Positions 51,401-63,000 of a stretch of DNA of 64,000 nt are shown here, piece by piece. The notes beneath the pieces were generated by a model. The model was not told the origin of the DNA and made no database searches. It saw only the letters and a list, made by a program, of their open reading frames with translations. This DNA comes from Hymenolepis diminuta (Eukaryota > Platyhelminthes > Cestoda > Cyclophyllidea > Hymenolepididae), in NCBI GenBank assembly GCA_900708905.1, contig CAADRB010000021.1, positions 646,258-710,257 of the forward strand. Reading direction: 5' to 3'. Position 1 is the first letter of the stretch, and each line of letters starts with the position of its first letter. A program made the translations under genes and the position numbers.

Positions 51401-53656
51401 GAAATCACTGAGATCGAATTAAAATCTCTTCAAAAAAGTGGACATAAATTTACTCAAAAACCTAGGAATTTTGAATTAAATAAATTACAGATGTTGCAGT
51501 GAAATTATTGAAATTAAACTTCATAATTTATACAAAATTGGAATTTAAAAGGACTTTATTATCGGTTTCCGTTACTTACTTTATTCTCTTTTCCAATTAT
51601 AATATTTATTTAATATTCAGGTGCTTAATACCATAACATATACAATTAAGCATTTTGCTTTATTGGATTTGGTAATAATGAAATGATAAGTCTGTACTTT
51701 TAAATGAACAAGAAATAGATGCAAATGTTTCAATATGTTAAATCTTTTGTAGTGAAATTAAATAACTCCTTGTCCTCCTTTTCTTTGTCTTTATACAGTT
51801 ATTTTCCCGGGAAAATTAAATTAGTAAAATATGACTATTTAAAGGAGCCATTCAAGAGAAAATGATTTCAAATATTCCGCGCTCGGCTGTCAATCAAAAA
51901 GATGTTTGAAGGAGCTGACTGGTTTAACAGATATTAGCCTTCTCTTATAAAGTCAATTGCAAATTTGTTTGTATATTTAGACAATGCAAATACAACGATG
52001 ATTTCACAATACTTTGTGCTTTGATAAAAGAAAGACAGGGAGAGGAAATTTTCAACGGCTTAAATTAATTTATTTATATAATATATAGCGAGATAACAAA
52101 AGAGCAAAGTTGCGGTACTTATTAAGATATAACAGTTTAAAAAATTCTATTTTATATTCTAAAATATGTGGTTTTTTAAAGATTACAAACCGTCGTTCTA
52201 TGTTCTAAAATATTCTAATCAATTAGATTGATTGTCTGAATAAATTTAGCAAAAATAATAATTGCACGGGCGGCTTTTGGTAGTCATTGGATACACAAAA
52301 TAATTATCTTTGTATTCATTATTTTATATTTCCCATCTGCGATATAGAGTAACATTAAGATTCAATAAATTTAAAATATCCTTCTACCTTATCGACATCC
52401 TTGAGGTGGTTTTCTTTAAATAATTGCCTCATATAACTATAAAAGAGTGTACACCCATGTATTTGAATTTATTATTGAATATATTATTTTAAAAAATGGA
52501 AATTATAATCTTTTAAGTGGAAGAAGAAAAATTTGAATTTACGTACAACATCTTTAAGCGAATATTTTTCTCTAACAAATATATATGCAAGTCAAGACAG
52601 TATTTCAAATAATGTATTTACAAAAAACCTTTTTCCCCTCTAGCTCTCCCTCTCTCAAACTTCTTTAACCAGGATCCTTAGCAATAGTTTTAGTAAAGTG
52701 CGCTCAATGCAAATTAGCGAAGCATTTGAATTTAAAAATTAAGAATAAAAAGAAATAATGTCATTTTTGACACGACTATTAAATTTTGAAAATTTTGGAT
52801 TGAGTACTTTTAAGATAAACGGATTCAAATTATTGTTTTACTTTTAATTTCAATAATTTAAGGGGAAGAAAGAAAAATGTACTAACATTCAATTGAAGTC
52901 AGGAGTTGATATTTTCTCAATTTAACTCTGTCATGTGATGTTTTTAGAACGCAAAAACTTGCCCAAGTCTTTTGAAATTTGTGTATGAAATGTCTTGAGC
53001 AAAATCCTTGAAAATGTGATATGAATTTTGACATTTAATTTTGAATTTTCTTAATGAGTCCAACAATGTTTCCTTCAGAAACAGCTCTTTTGTTCCTGTC
53101 CTTTCTTGAAAGTGCCACAAATTGTAATAACTCACATTATTTCACCAGATAACAATGAAGCTCCTCTTTCAAAATTCTTCTACTTTGTTGAATTAATTTT
53201 TGGCAATATTCAACTCGCAGCAGCCGAAAGGCAAATAAAATTTTTATTTGAAAAAAAAACAGCGCTGGATAATAATGAAACAAACACTGAATTACTGGTA
53301 GAGATCATATCAGACGAAAATGTTAATAGATGAGAAATTTCCGGCAGCTTAAATATTTTTTTCCTGTATCTGTTACAAGCCCTTATGCACCTCACTTTAT
53401 TGGGATGAATATAAAGTGGGCGGATATGGTTTTTTTTATTAAATCAATTTTGATTTTTTGATATTTCAAAATAATCTGTGTGTTATCGATCAAGTATATG
53501 AAGCGTTTTAGATGATCTTCACTGCTTACCTCCATCCATTGATGTTCGTGGATTAACGACAGAATATTTTCGGGATTCCGCCAAAAGACTTCCTTCACTG
53601 CCCACCATTGATGAGTCAATGGGATTAGCAACTCCTTGTTGTTGTTGCAAATTCAT
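33070..53656 (-). CDS. STOM: Stomatin/MEC-2 family (SPFH/PHB domain) membrane scaffold protein
   Basis: Six exons on the minus strand were joined by phase and family alignment: 53530-53656, 45205-45360, 41438-41641, 39024-39079, 35311-35389 and 33070-33483. They give about 345 residues without the one missing exon. Hallmarks in order are [95 protein letters not shown] and [20 protein letters not shown]. Family members are monotopic proteins of the inner plasma membrane leaflet that oligomerise, bind cholesterol and modulate channels (MEC-2 with DEG/ENaC channels). The hairpin membrane segment normally just before EYERAV was not found; it should be an exon of length 2 modulo 3 in the 8169-base first intron. 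A Gly/Ser-rich C-terminal tail of about 70 residues extends past the conserved core. Assignment among STOM, STOML3 and mec-2 is not resolved. Confidence 0.93.
34457..34488. repeat. Heptamer tandem repeat (ACATTAA units)
   Basis: About four tandem or near-tandem copies of ACATTAA lie in the last intron of the stomatin-like gene. It is a simple minisatellite-like tract with no evident function. Confidence 0.6.
35311..35389 (-). CDS. STOM: Stomatin-like gene, Ala/Glu-rich helix exon
   Basis: One base completes the split Val codon, then 26 codons encode [19 protein letters not shown] and the REARAK end of the helix. It is flanked by ATTTAG and AAG|GTATGC. This Ala/Glu-rich helix mediates stomatin oligomerisation in known family members. 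Confidence 0.93.
35390..39023 (-). other. Stomatin-like gene intron with purine-skewed island and AT repeat
   Basis: This 3634-base intron holds an alternating AT run at about 36074-36105. It also holds a GC-richer purine-biased stretch (37402-37729) that leaves overlapping minus-strand frames of 62 and 82 codons. The translations ([33 protein letters not shown]) match no family and lack splice logic with the host gene, so they are not called genes. Confidence 0.4.
39024..39079 (-). CDS. STOM: Stomatin-like gene, 56-base SPFH exon
   Basis: Encodes [18 protein letters not shown] plus two bases of a Val codon, flanked by TTTAG and a perfect GTAAGT donor. DEATxPWGxKVERVE is one of the most conserved stretches of stomatins. 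The exon is too short to be called from open-frame length alone. Confidence 0.92.
39714..39741. repeat. 9-bp stem-loop in a stomatin intron
   Basis: GTGGACTCC (39714-39722) can pair with GGGGTCCAC (39733-39741) across a 10-base loop, with one G-T wobble. It is GC-rich in an AT-rich intron. No snRNA, tRNA or miRNA identity can be assigned; the stem is too short for a typical miRNA precursor. Confidence 0.4.
41438..41641 (-). CDS. STOM: Stomatin-like gene, central SPFH exon
   Basis: Sixty-eight codons in phase 0, from [17 protein letters not shown] to [11 protein letters not shown]. It covers the core beta strands and first helix of the SPFH domain ([19 protein letters not shown]). The acceptor TTCTAG is good. 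The donor CAG|GTTCAT departs from consensus at positions +3 to +6, but the protein join to the next exon (MMQ then [11 protein letters not shown]) is exactly as in the family. Confidence 0.93.
43564..43835 (+). repeat. Dispersed repeat, copy 2 (inside stomatin intron)
   Basis: Homologous to 31327-31554 in the same plus orientation, opposite to the host gene. The longest common word is the 16-base TCACATATTTCACGAT, with many shorter blocks collinear on both sides. Ends are diffuse and no target duplication could be read. Confidence 0.65.
44170..44190. repeat. Alternating AT microsatellite in a stomatin intron
   Basis: An uninterrupted run of about ten AT units is visible. A similar run occurs in another intron of the same gene at about 36074-36105. 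Such tracts are length-variable. Confidence 0.7.
45205..45360 (-). CDS. STOM: Stomatin-like gene, start of the SPFH domain
   Basis: Fifty-two codons in phase 0 at both ends. It starts after a CGCAG acceptor with [15 protein letters not shown] and ends [11 protein letters not shown] before GAG|GTAAGA. This is the family block directly after the membrane hairpin and matches MEC-2-type proteins almost residue for residue, with Cys at VPCLDM conserved. Confidence 0.93.
50689..50832 (+). pseudogene. Exon-like segment resembling the Ctf4/WDHD1 C-terminal helical region
   Basis: Open frame of 47 codons bounded by TTTTTATTTCAG and GAAG|GTGAGC. It reads [19 protein letters not shown] followed by [17 protein letters not shown]. 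The spacing and residues resemble the helical part of WDHD1/AND-1/Ctf4 (a replisome adaptor) around its AIKYAS motif. The codon split by the acceptor would be Met if the previous exon ended in A, as in that family. No convincing upstream exons were found in this intron, so it may be a duplicated fragment, a nested gene with diverged exons, or coincidence. Confidence 0.28.
51113..51204 (+). pseudogene. Possible second plus-strand exon in the stomatin intron
   Basis: A 92-base open segment between TTTTGACAG and GAAG|GTAAAT joins in phase to the segment ending at 50832 across a 280-base gap. It reads [19 protein letters not shown] and ends CSYCVK. No family is recognised. The phase match alone has a one-in-three chance of occurring at random. 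Confidence 0.18.
53151..53333 (+). pseudogene. Possible plus-strand terminal exon-like frame
   Basis: Follows a TTTCACCAG site and runs [18 protein letters not shown] to a TGA at 53331-53333, with helix-like spacing ([18 protein letters not shown]). It does not match the phase of the preceding candidate segment, and no polyadenylation signal stands out. It is listed because it lies on the same strand and within the same intron. Confidence 0.15.
53530..53656 (-). CDS. STOM: Stomatin-like gene, proposed first coding exon
   Basis: Reads from ATG at 53656-53654 as [17 protein letters not shown] and onward for 42 residues. It is polar and Ser-rich and ends at GGAG|GTAAGC, a strong donor in phase 1. 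A disordered cytoplasmic N-terminus before the membrane hairpin is usual in this family. The link to the downstream exons rests on strand, order, donor quality and frame arithmetic, not on homology, so another first exon could exist. Confidence 0.6.
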
Positions 53657-54050
53657 CGTGATTGGATAGAAGCAGTAAACTTATATTCCTTCAATAAGAA
53701 TCCAATAGATCTTCAAGTGTTCCATCGTATATTCCAAAGTGGCAACTCAAAGAATAGTATTAGTTGAGAGAAGATTGGATAGCTAGACAGAGGTCGTTCT
53801 ATTTTCTAGTAGTCGTAGTAGTCAAAGGCGCATACGTACACCCACTAATACTTCGGTCAAAATGGTCATCACGCCGCTATTTGAATGGCAGTAAGTCTGA
53901 CCAATCAGATGCAGTGGGAAGCAATCAATGCCACCAATGGCAGGCCGATATGCGCACCGTTGGTCGGTTTAATTTTGGCGGGTGTGCGGAGATGGATGTG
54001 TGAATACGCACGAGGATACACCTAAGGGCAGTTGTTTTCATGATGTTTTA
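53657..54050 (-). promoter_or_regulatory. GC-richer region upstream of the stomatin-like first coding exon
   Basis: This patch is the first GC-richer DNA upstream of the proposed ATG. It carries CCAATCAG on the plus strand at 53901-53908 (CTGATTGG in gene orientation), about 250 bases before the ATG, and other ATTGG words nearer to it. It may be a promoter or 5' UTR. No TATA box with convincing spacing was seen. Confidence 0.3.
53837..53869 (+). repeat. Short repeat shared with 58527-58563
   Basis: The 14-base word TACACCCACTAATA at 53837-53850 recurs at 58527-58540. In both places CAAAATG follows within 8 to 12 bases, and then a GGTCAT or ACCATG word. It may mark two remnants of one element or a shared binding motif. 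Confidence 0.35.
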
Positions 54051-57000
54051 AAATTATTCCCATCAAACACAGTAATTATTGCTGCCATCAACTAATGAGT
54101 TCAGACGGGAATGATTCACTACTTATATTTGTTTCCTTAAATAAGTATTTTGTAAAAACTAGAAGAGTTACAGGGAAAAATATGAGAAATTCATTTATTA
54201 ATAATGCGGTTCTTGCCAAATATTTTATTTGGACTATTCGATATTCATTTGGTTAATTATTTTCTCTTTAATATATCCAGTAGTAAAATGTATCTACTAA
54301 TATATATTTATATCTTCACCTCTCCATCCTTCAAGTAAACTCAGCAAATCATTTTCGTCTAAATATTCACTGCAAAGTTAATTTGTTCCATCTTTCAATC
54401 CTTTGAATACTTTCAAACTCTTATTTTTATTTCTTTGTTTAGAGTAAGCCCATATTCTCCCCTCAGTTTTCCCAAGCTAAGATCGTTGTATGCTTTTGGG
54501 AATATTTTACAAAATTAATTAAGCTGTCTATACAAGGAGGCTATCAAGATAATAAACTCTGAAATTTGGAATGAGATTTTTAGCAATTTTTTTCAAAAAT
54601 ACGTATAGAACGTTAGAGATATTAGTGATAATCAAACTATGCTGTCTTTCTTGGATCTCAATTTAATCTGTATGTGCAAGAAACGTTATTTTAATCACAG
54701 AAGGCAAAACATAAACGTCGAATAGTGGATGTGCTTTTTCCTCATTTTGCTTTCAGAAACCGCAGGTTGGCATAGTTTGGTTAATTTGGTTTATAACTTT
54801 TAATCCGGTGGAAATTAGTAAAGCACTCAATGTGAATTTGAAATTAAAATTAAATCTAAAATTTAAAAAAGTCCACAAGGCTTTAAATATTCTATATGAA
54901 CACAAATCGTTCGTCTTTTCCAAAGTCATAACCGAATAAGAAAAAACTAGTTCGAAATCGTTTTCAGTCAATAAATCAAATTAAAAATTGTAATTGTAAA
55001 ATATTTTCTAAGTTTTCTATATTTGAAAAACTAAAATTATTTTAATTTTTGAATTTAAAGAGGGGAGATTAAATTTTAGCTTCAATAAATTGTACTGCAG
55101 GGTGGAATTTATTATTTACATTTGTCAAAGTATATTTCGAAAGTTACCCTTTTAACAACTGAATTAAATCAAACTAATTTTTACAAAATATGTGGAAAAA
55201 AAATCATTTGCATTAATTTTTTGTTGAATAATTCACAGCAAACAGGAATTTATAGCTTTTCACCGCGAAAAGGAAACTGAAATAGGAGAACAGTAAAATT
55301 CATTAGGGATGGGAGGGGACCGAAACCTGTTTAAATAAAGGCGGATTATTAATAAGGTCTTATTTCATTATAATAATGCGATAATAATTCTAATTATCAA
55401 AATTAAAATTTTAGCTATTTTCTTTGAAAACGAACTAATTTTGTCAAAGGAAACAGTTAAAATGAAGCAATCTTAACCATCCATTCATCAATAAGCCTAC
55501 ATTAAAAGCAGAATGCCGTCTTTTATCAAAGGGCTAACTGCTTGTCATTTTTTGAAAGGAGCAAATAAATATCTTTCTTTTCGAAATTCGCTTTTCTGAA
55601 CAGCATAAATTATTCGGTTTGCTATTTACTGAAGTGAATAATGGGCAATCGGAGTTTATAAAGAAACTTTACTATCAACAATGACAATGTGATTAATTAT
55701 TCAAATTTATATCAATTTTTGACAAAATTTTAAAGTAAATATTTAAAAGCCATCAAAGTTTGCTTAAAATGTTTGAACTTTGCTTTTACTTAATTAAATT
55801 TGCATAAAATGTTATAATCATTATTTTATTTTAAATTCCTTCTACCAAGACACCTTGATTTTAACTTCAGAACATTTGCAAAGGTGGTTAATTCAGATAA
55901 TAATATTAAGTTTCCCTGATTATAAATTTCCATCATCTAACGTTTTAATAGTTTTCTAAATAGCAGAAATTTTGTTGAAAATTATTATGTTAAGGAAATA
56001 AATACCTCAATTATTTTGCTTGCTTAGAGAATTAAATGAGTGTTGCCAATGGAAATACACTGCAAAAAATGCAGCCTTGATAACAATACTTCTCTGATTT
56101 GATAATGAAATTTAAAAATGAGGACATCAAAAGATGCGCAAATGGAAAATTTTCTATTTTTTTACCTGTTTGATGTAAAGTTGGAATAAGCTAAATGCAA
56201 GATAAGAGCTATTATTAACAGATTTAGAGATATATTGGAGGCACGAAGAGCCAAACCGCTGTAGATACGTGTATTGATAAGGAGGATTAATGAGAGCGAC
56301 TGGCTAAAGGATTTGACCAGTAGTACAAAAGACGAGGGCCAATAAGGCAGGATCTACGTGTTGAAACAGTTGGGGAATTCAGACATGTGTTATTTAACTA
56401 AAATTCTAGAATGAGTACGTGGCTATACAATTTCTCTTTGCAAACTGATCTTGATGCTGCAGATTAATAAACGCCCAAAAGAATATTTTGTTACCGTTTT
56501 GACCATTCTCGAAATATTTATTCATATAATATTTGAAATTTATATTGGTGTGACTTCACTTGCATCACTCCTCTCGATAAATTTCCAACCTGAAAGTAGA
56601 ATATCAACAAAACTGATACGACTATCAGACTTAGTTGAACAGCACAGTAATTTCAACAGAGAGTTCCGGAAATATATTCAAAGTGAATAGTAATCAATCT
56701 CTTCAGTGAGAGAGACCGACAAATTGATACGAAATTACATGAGTAATGACCAGAGTGCAAATGAACATTTATGAAGAAAACGCGAGATTTATACGAGCTT
56801 GTCTCCTTAATCAATTTTAATCATCGTGTTGTCAAAGAAGCCTTCATGCAGAACCTGCCTGTTACCGTTCATTTGATTCAAGCACAAAATATGGATATGC
56901 CCTACATCAAAGCAGATTCCAAAGCAGCTCACGTCAGTATTTATCAAGGAGATAACCACCCGTCAGAGCCTTGAATGGGATCAAAAATGTATTTTTTCAC

Positions 57001-60000
57001 CATTTTACTGCTGTCTCCAAAATTACGAAAAATAAGTACTTAAATTAATTCTCGTACTTTATCTATTTAATGAAATGCTGAATATATGATGACCAGGGAA
57101 AAATCAAAATTATTTGCTGAAGGATATAGACCAGGAAATCGAAAAGAAGTAAAGAATAATATGAATATCAGAAAAGCCTTACTTCATTTGATTTCTTGAT
57201 TCAGGTTGAACACCTTTTGCAACCATCATTCTTTGATGTTCTAAGCTTTATGTTTTCTTATATGTCTCTCAAAACCTAGTGTAAGTTAATGTTCGCAGCT
57301 GATGTCAGGTGACAGAAGTCCTATAAACAATAAAGGCGGGCAGACACTAAGAGCATAATCAAGACGTCGAAGAGTCTTACCTCTGTTTATTTTTGGATTC
57401 CAGTTGTACAATATTTACTAAAAAGGAAGTCCACATTCTACAGTTCAACATTTATGATTTTTCCTACGGATTTTCTTGTCTATACTCGATCACGATATTT
57501 AACACTTTTTGACTGTTTTTGTTCTTGGAGTTTAATTGCTGGTATTGCTATTTAAAAGTGTTTTTTCAAAGCCTGGGAAAGCAGCGTGACTTGAACTGGC
57601 ATTAAGCAGCTTGCATAGCATATCGAAGCCGAAATGGCCAAAATTTCCAACTTGGCAGAAAAAAAATAAGTTAAATCTTTTTATAACTTACGTATTACAT
57701 TTACAGCAAAATCTCCATTAAGATCTCCATGCCGCTTGTTTTCCTTTCGGATCAAAATTGTCACAAACTCTACGGTGTATTGTCAAAGTATCAAACTTAA
57801 CTTTTCCAGTGTTTGTAAGAAAAATGCATGGCAATTACTGGAGATTTCCGCCTTTAGAGCCTTATGAGAGCCATTTTCAAGATTTCGCGAATGGAATAAA
57901 GACTAATATGTTTGAAAATACAAATAACGCCGTCTGTGAATACTTTCCCTTTTACTATTTAGGAATGTCAGCCGCAAATGGCGACGAATATTCAAATTTT
58001 AAACTGTTTAGTTATTGAAAAAAATTACATCACTCACTACAGGAGAAATGCCAGCTTGTTATTTTAATTCTGATTCAGATTAAATTTATAATTTATACTA
58101 TTTACCATATGCTATATAAATACAATGTATTACACATATTACATTTGCTATGTAAATTATTTAGCGTCAAGTTAGAATATTTTGCTTTCAGTTGAAATGG
58201 CAAGACCGATCATTATGGTCACAAATCCGATCAAAGAACACTGGACATCGTAGAAAATTGTTTGCTACTATCCAGATAACTGATTCTGAGCTGAGAGTGT
58301 TAGAATGTGAATAATCCATCCAGTAAATATTTAATAACCAGGATCCAAAAATCAAATGAAGTAAGAGTTTAACGTTGTTTCAAGAACCTTTCTGATCCTC
58401 TTCTCTTTATCATCTACTCAACTTTCTGCCAACAAATTTCAGTTAAAAAGGTTAATTTTTGTATTACTTTGGGTAAAAATAATAAAATAGTTTAATTATA
58501 TTCGACCACCCCGACTTTATTTAGGTTACACCCACTAATATGGCAGATGGCAAAATGACCATGAGAGTGTTTGGAGAACATTGAGCTCTCGTTATAATAA
58601 TTATGCACCATCTAGATCACCGTGTCCACACCAGTATGCTTGTAATCATGCAGCAGAGCTTCCTTTTAACTTCTTATTCTCCTTTTAACAATTCGTAAAT
58701 GATCATTTAGTTTCTTCTCTACCCTCTACTGATTAAATAAGTATACCTATTAAGCATAATTTAGACCGATTGCCTTTTCATATTGCTATTGCAACTAATT
58801 AAGAAATAAAGATCTCAAAAACTTCCAAAAAAACAGAAATTTTCTGCCAAATTTCCACTGAACTCACGTCACCGTATTTAAGAGATTCTATCGTGCAGCC
58901 AAACAATTATATTCCAGATACCACAGTTATCTTTTAGATTTTTCCCAATAAAAACCAGCTACTGATAATAATTTTTGTTACTGTTAAGGCCGTTTGTGTT
59001 AACTGTATCAGTAACTTGAAAATGTATTTTCACTATTGAGGATGCGTGGATAAAGATGACAATCTTTGGTTGGCTAAGACAATAATGTGCAAAATCACTA
59101 CCTTCCTCAAAAGTTTCTCTTTGTTCCAGCATTTATCTACAACCAAAACTGCTTTAATTAATTGCAATTTCATATCAAAATGAACCTATCCAGGAAAACT
59201 TCCTTTCCCCTGCGATTACTTGAAGACTATTTTATCTATTTTCCAAAACGTGGTGAATTAAAAATAAACATCGTGGATTTCCGTTTTGGTCTCGAGCAAA
59301 ATACCTCCATTTATAAAAAGTGCCCAATAATTTGGCTCTCGACATCTTGAGAGCTAATGTAGAGAAATTGTGTACATTTAAGAGTAATGATCGAGTGATG
59401 ATTGCCTCAGCTGACGATCAGTGCTCCTCTAATTACACAGATTCCTGAGGAAATTAACCCAATTTGGAAGTTATTTTTGCCCATGCATTGGATATGCGTC
59501 AAACATTGTTATTATTGGATAGTTATAAATGCATAGTAGGTTATATATAATTTCATACCTTCACTTCGTGCTTCTGTTTCTCGACAAAATTTGTAAAGTG
59601 ACAATAACAATTGTGAGTGGCTATCAAATCACATGAGTCATGGTTAAATTGAATAGAAATAGGGACATTTTTAAAAAGTTCCGTGGATTCCTATGGACTA
59701 AGATATTACAAAGTCACTGTTTGAATAAACGGACACATACTTGTTCACAATTGCATCGTTATGTACAGTGATACTCCTTTTCGATGATATTAAGTTAGGA
59801 ATCCTAAGCATTAAGGTCCATCAATGTGTTTCCACACTAATTAGACATTTATATATAATGTGTAGTATTTGATATATCAAAGAGCGCCCCACAATGACTC
59901 AATAAATTCCACTAACATATGTATTTTTTTCACTTACATGAGGATAAGCAAAATTGTTGTCCGAGGATACACAAATCACTGTAAATCAATCTCTCGATTT

Positions 60001-63000
60001 TTTTTAATACGATTTTCAAATTTAAACATAACGCTGTTTTTCTTCTAGTATTCAGCATTTTATCTGATGTTACTTGCTTTTCTTTCAATTAGAAAGTGGA
60101 GATATTAGCAGAGATAAATAACTTCAATTTGGCAAAATTACTGATATGAAAATAAAATATCTGGTGCAAAATTACGGAAAATTTGTGTAATAAAAAAGTT
60201 TCCTGAAATATTACTCCCATTAGGAAGGGAGTTGAAATGTTAAGAATTAATCATGTTAATTGCAATTAAATTTCAGACAATAATTCTTACATTATAAAAA
60301 TTGACATTTAAGATTGATAATTTCAGTTTTCGAATGCCCTAATAAAAACATTTAAGTAGACAAATTAACTGTAATTCTGACAATTTTATAGCCTTTTATG
60401 GTAAACTGTTAAATCCATATCTCCATTTTATGATGAAAGAAAAAAATACTTTTTGATTTTCATGTATTCAATTTTAACAAGAGAAAAATTTTTCATATCT
60501 GTTAATAGCAACTAGATGTATCAAATAAAATGCTACTTTAATTACAATTATTTCATGAAAATTTGCCAATTTTAGTCACAAATGATAAGAGAATAATCAG
60601 TATAATTTGTAAAATCAAGCCATTTTAACTATTAATTTAATATACAGCCTAAGTTAAGCATCCTCAATTTTCCAAAGTGTCGTCAAATGATAATATTCTT
60701 AATAGTTGGCTTGTCTTGATGCTAATTGGTTGGAGATTGAATTAATCATTAATCTTTATCACTAGACGTGTCAGTATGTTATTGGTCAAACAACGGACTA
60801 ATGGATGAAAGGGGTTGATTTCATCGTCCTCTGACCTCTCATGGTTATGATGTGAAAATACAATAGCAATAATATGGAATCGATGCTTCGATTCCAGTAC
60901 ATGCCAAAGCATTGTTTCAATTAATATGTTATATTAACGATTTACACAATTTGCGTTTTGTTATGAATGAGCTGAAGACTTTTTTACACAGTTTCTAAAT
61001 CAACAGAATTTATTTTATATCATTTTCGAATGATAATTGTATCTAAGATTGAATTTTGAAATCCAGGGGGAATAAACCTCGTTTTGGTGTCGTTTAGCTC
61101 CCAGCTACAACTTGTCGGGGTTATAATATATTGATCTCAGTTAGTACAAAAACTGTTTCGTATTTTTAGGGGCTAATTTTCTATAGTTTATCAAAAAAGT
61201 CTCAACAGAAATTAAATATTTTTAACTAACTCCAAGTTCTCCATTTAAAACCACAAACAATGCAAAAAAGTCGAGGGACTGTTGTAAATATGATGATTGG
61301 AATGCTCTTGACTTTTGTAAAAATGTTCAATTTATTCTACTGGATTCGATTTGACTGTTGGTTAAAATTTAATTTGATGAATGATGAAGGTAGTTTTACT
61401 GATATAGCCGTAAGAGTGCAATTGACCAAAGCATGCTACGGAAAAGGTATATGCTGAAATATTTTTTAAATTTCCATTCTTTGAGAGGATTGATAGATAG
61501 TCCCTTCGACAATAAACACTAAATATGCTTAAAAGTTATATCAATGTCTTGTAATATATTAGTGATCTGATAAATTTCCAACTAAGTTTCCTTGTATAGG
61601 TATATTTCTGTGAAAATTCAAAAACAATTTTATCTTGAAACTTGTTGATGTTGTCCCTAAAAGTGAAAAGGTAATTTATTGGCTTGGCTTCCATTAAGTA
61701 TCTGTAAAGGGTATCACAAGATCACAACATACAGTTGGAAAATTTTTTACTTTTATAAAATGAGTTTGAAAAAAGTTCAAAAACTTCTCCATTTGAGAAT
61801 CTCGTAGTTTGCAACTTCAGTTTGGATCAAGTTAAGTTATTTCAAATTGATTTTTACAAGGCCGTGTTCAATATTTTAAACGTGGCAAATATGAACTATT
61901 GAATGCGGTTTGGTCCTGCAAAATCCCGCAAAATCAACACCGACTGACACTTCTCAGCCTACCTTCTCCGGTCGATTTCATCCAAATTTCTAACATTCTG
62001 AGATTGATTTTCATCTTTCAAACAGATGATTTCTTTCTATTGCTCATCCCTTCCATAGTTTTTAAGATTTTTATCATACTAATCTATTTGCAGCTATTGG
62101 AGCAAGTAAGAATGGAAGACAAGCAATATTCATACTTATTTATTCTATTTTAACTCATCTGGAAAAAACCACACTTACTGAACTACAGCTAACGATTTTG
62201 TGACTCTTTTTGAATCCGTAGTCTCTCACAATTAAGTTATTTACTTGTCATTTGATATTCCACTGCCTATTTCAGACTTCCGGTGAGAATTCTCATAATT
62301 ACAACGTAGGTACTTTAAGCTTTCAAGATTTTAAACCATCAATATATTTGATTTAATCAGCAATTTTGGCAAAATATCAACATTTTAAAATCAACAACAA
62401 ATACTCATTGCTACATGTTAATGTTTCCTTTCCTTAACTTAAAAATAAGTGCAGTAAAATTTGAATTCTTTAATCTTAGGAAAATTTTTCTTCTATGCAA
62501 ATGTTTGTTTAACTGAACTCAAACAAATAACGCAATAATATATTCCACGAAAGTTAGCAGTGCTACAAATGGTTGAAAATATAAATTATTAAATCAAGAA
62601 CCATCATTCTTATCCTATGATTGGTGTATTAATTTCACCTCGAATTACGCGCACATGTTTATGTCTTTCGAATGAAACCCTCATCTTCTGATATAAGGAA
62701 ACAATGCTAGACATGGCTAATCCTGCACATCTTATGGAAGTACAAGTTAAAAATATTATTGAGAAATTTTTTTTAGTTTATAAGAAAGATTTTATAACAT
62801 TCAAAGCTAGCTGGATTTAGGCATTTTTGAGCATTTAATTTAGTAATTAGGCGCATTAAAAGATTGCAAGTTAAAGAAATTGTTATTTGCTAACTTTTAT
62901 TGGATCAGTAAAATAAAAATTTCAACTATAAATTCGCCTAAATCAAATTATGTATTTTTAATATTTGTCAATTTCTGAAATCTGACTTCATGTAATGTAA

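Larger units (their letters stand above)
45361..53529 (-). other. 8.2-kb first located intron of the stomatin-like gene
   Basis: Most of the intron is AT-rich with no ordered structure. It must contain the missing membrane-hairpin exon unless that exon is lost or was dropped in assembly. I looked for a short hydrophobic minus-strand exon with a phase 1 start and phase 0 end and found none I could support. Plus-strand exon-like segments at 50689-50832, 51113-51204 and 53151-53333 are described separately. Confidence 0.5.

Noticed and set aside
52381..52480. Minus-strand frame reading [16 protein letters not shown] before a GTAGAA donor-like site
   Set aside because: Protein-like in appearance but only about 36 codons, with a stop just upstream and no similarity to stomatins; it does not fit the missing exon.
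57758..58018. 86-codon plus-strand frame rich in aromatic residues
   Set aside because: Balanced composition made it attractive, but no splice junctions, motif or neighbouring exons support it.
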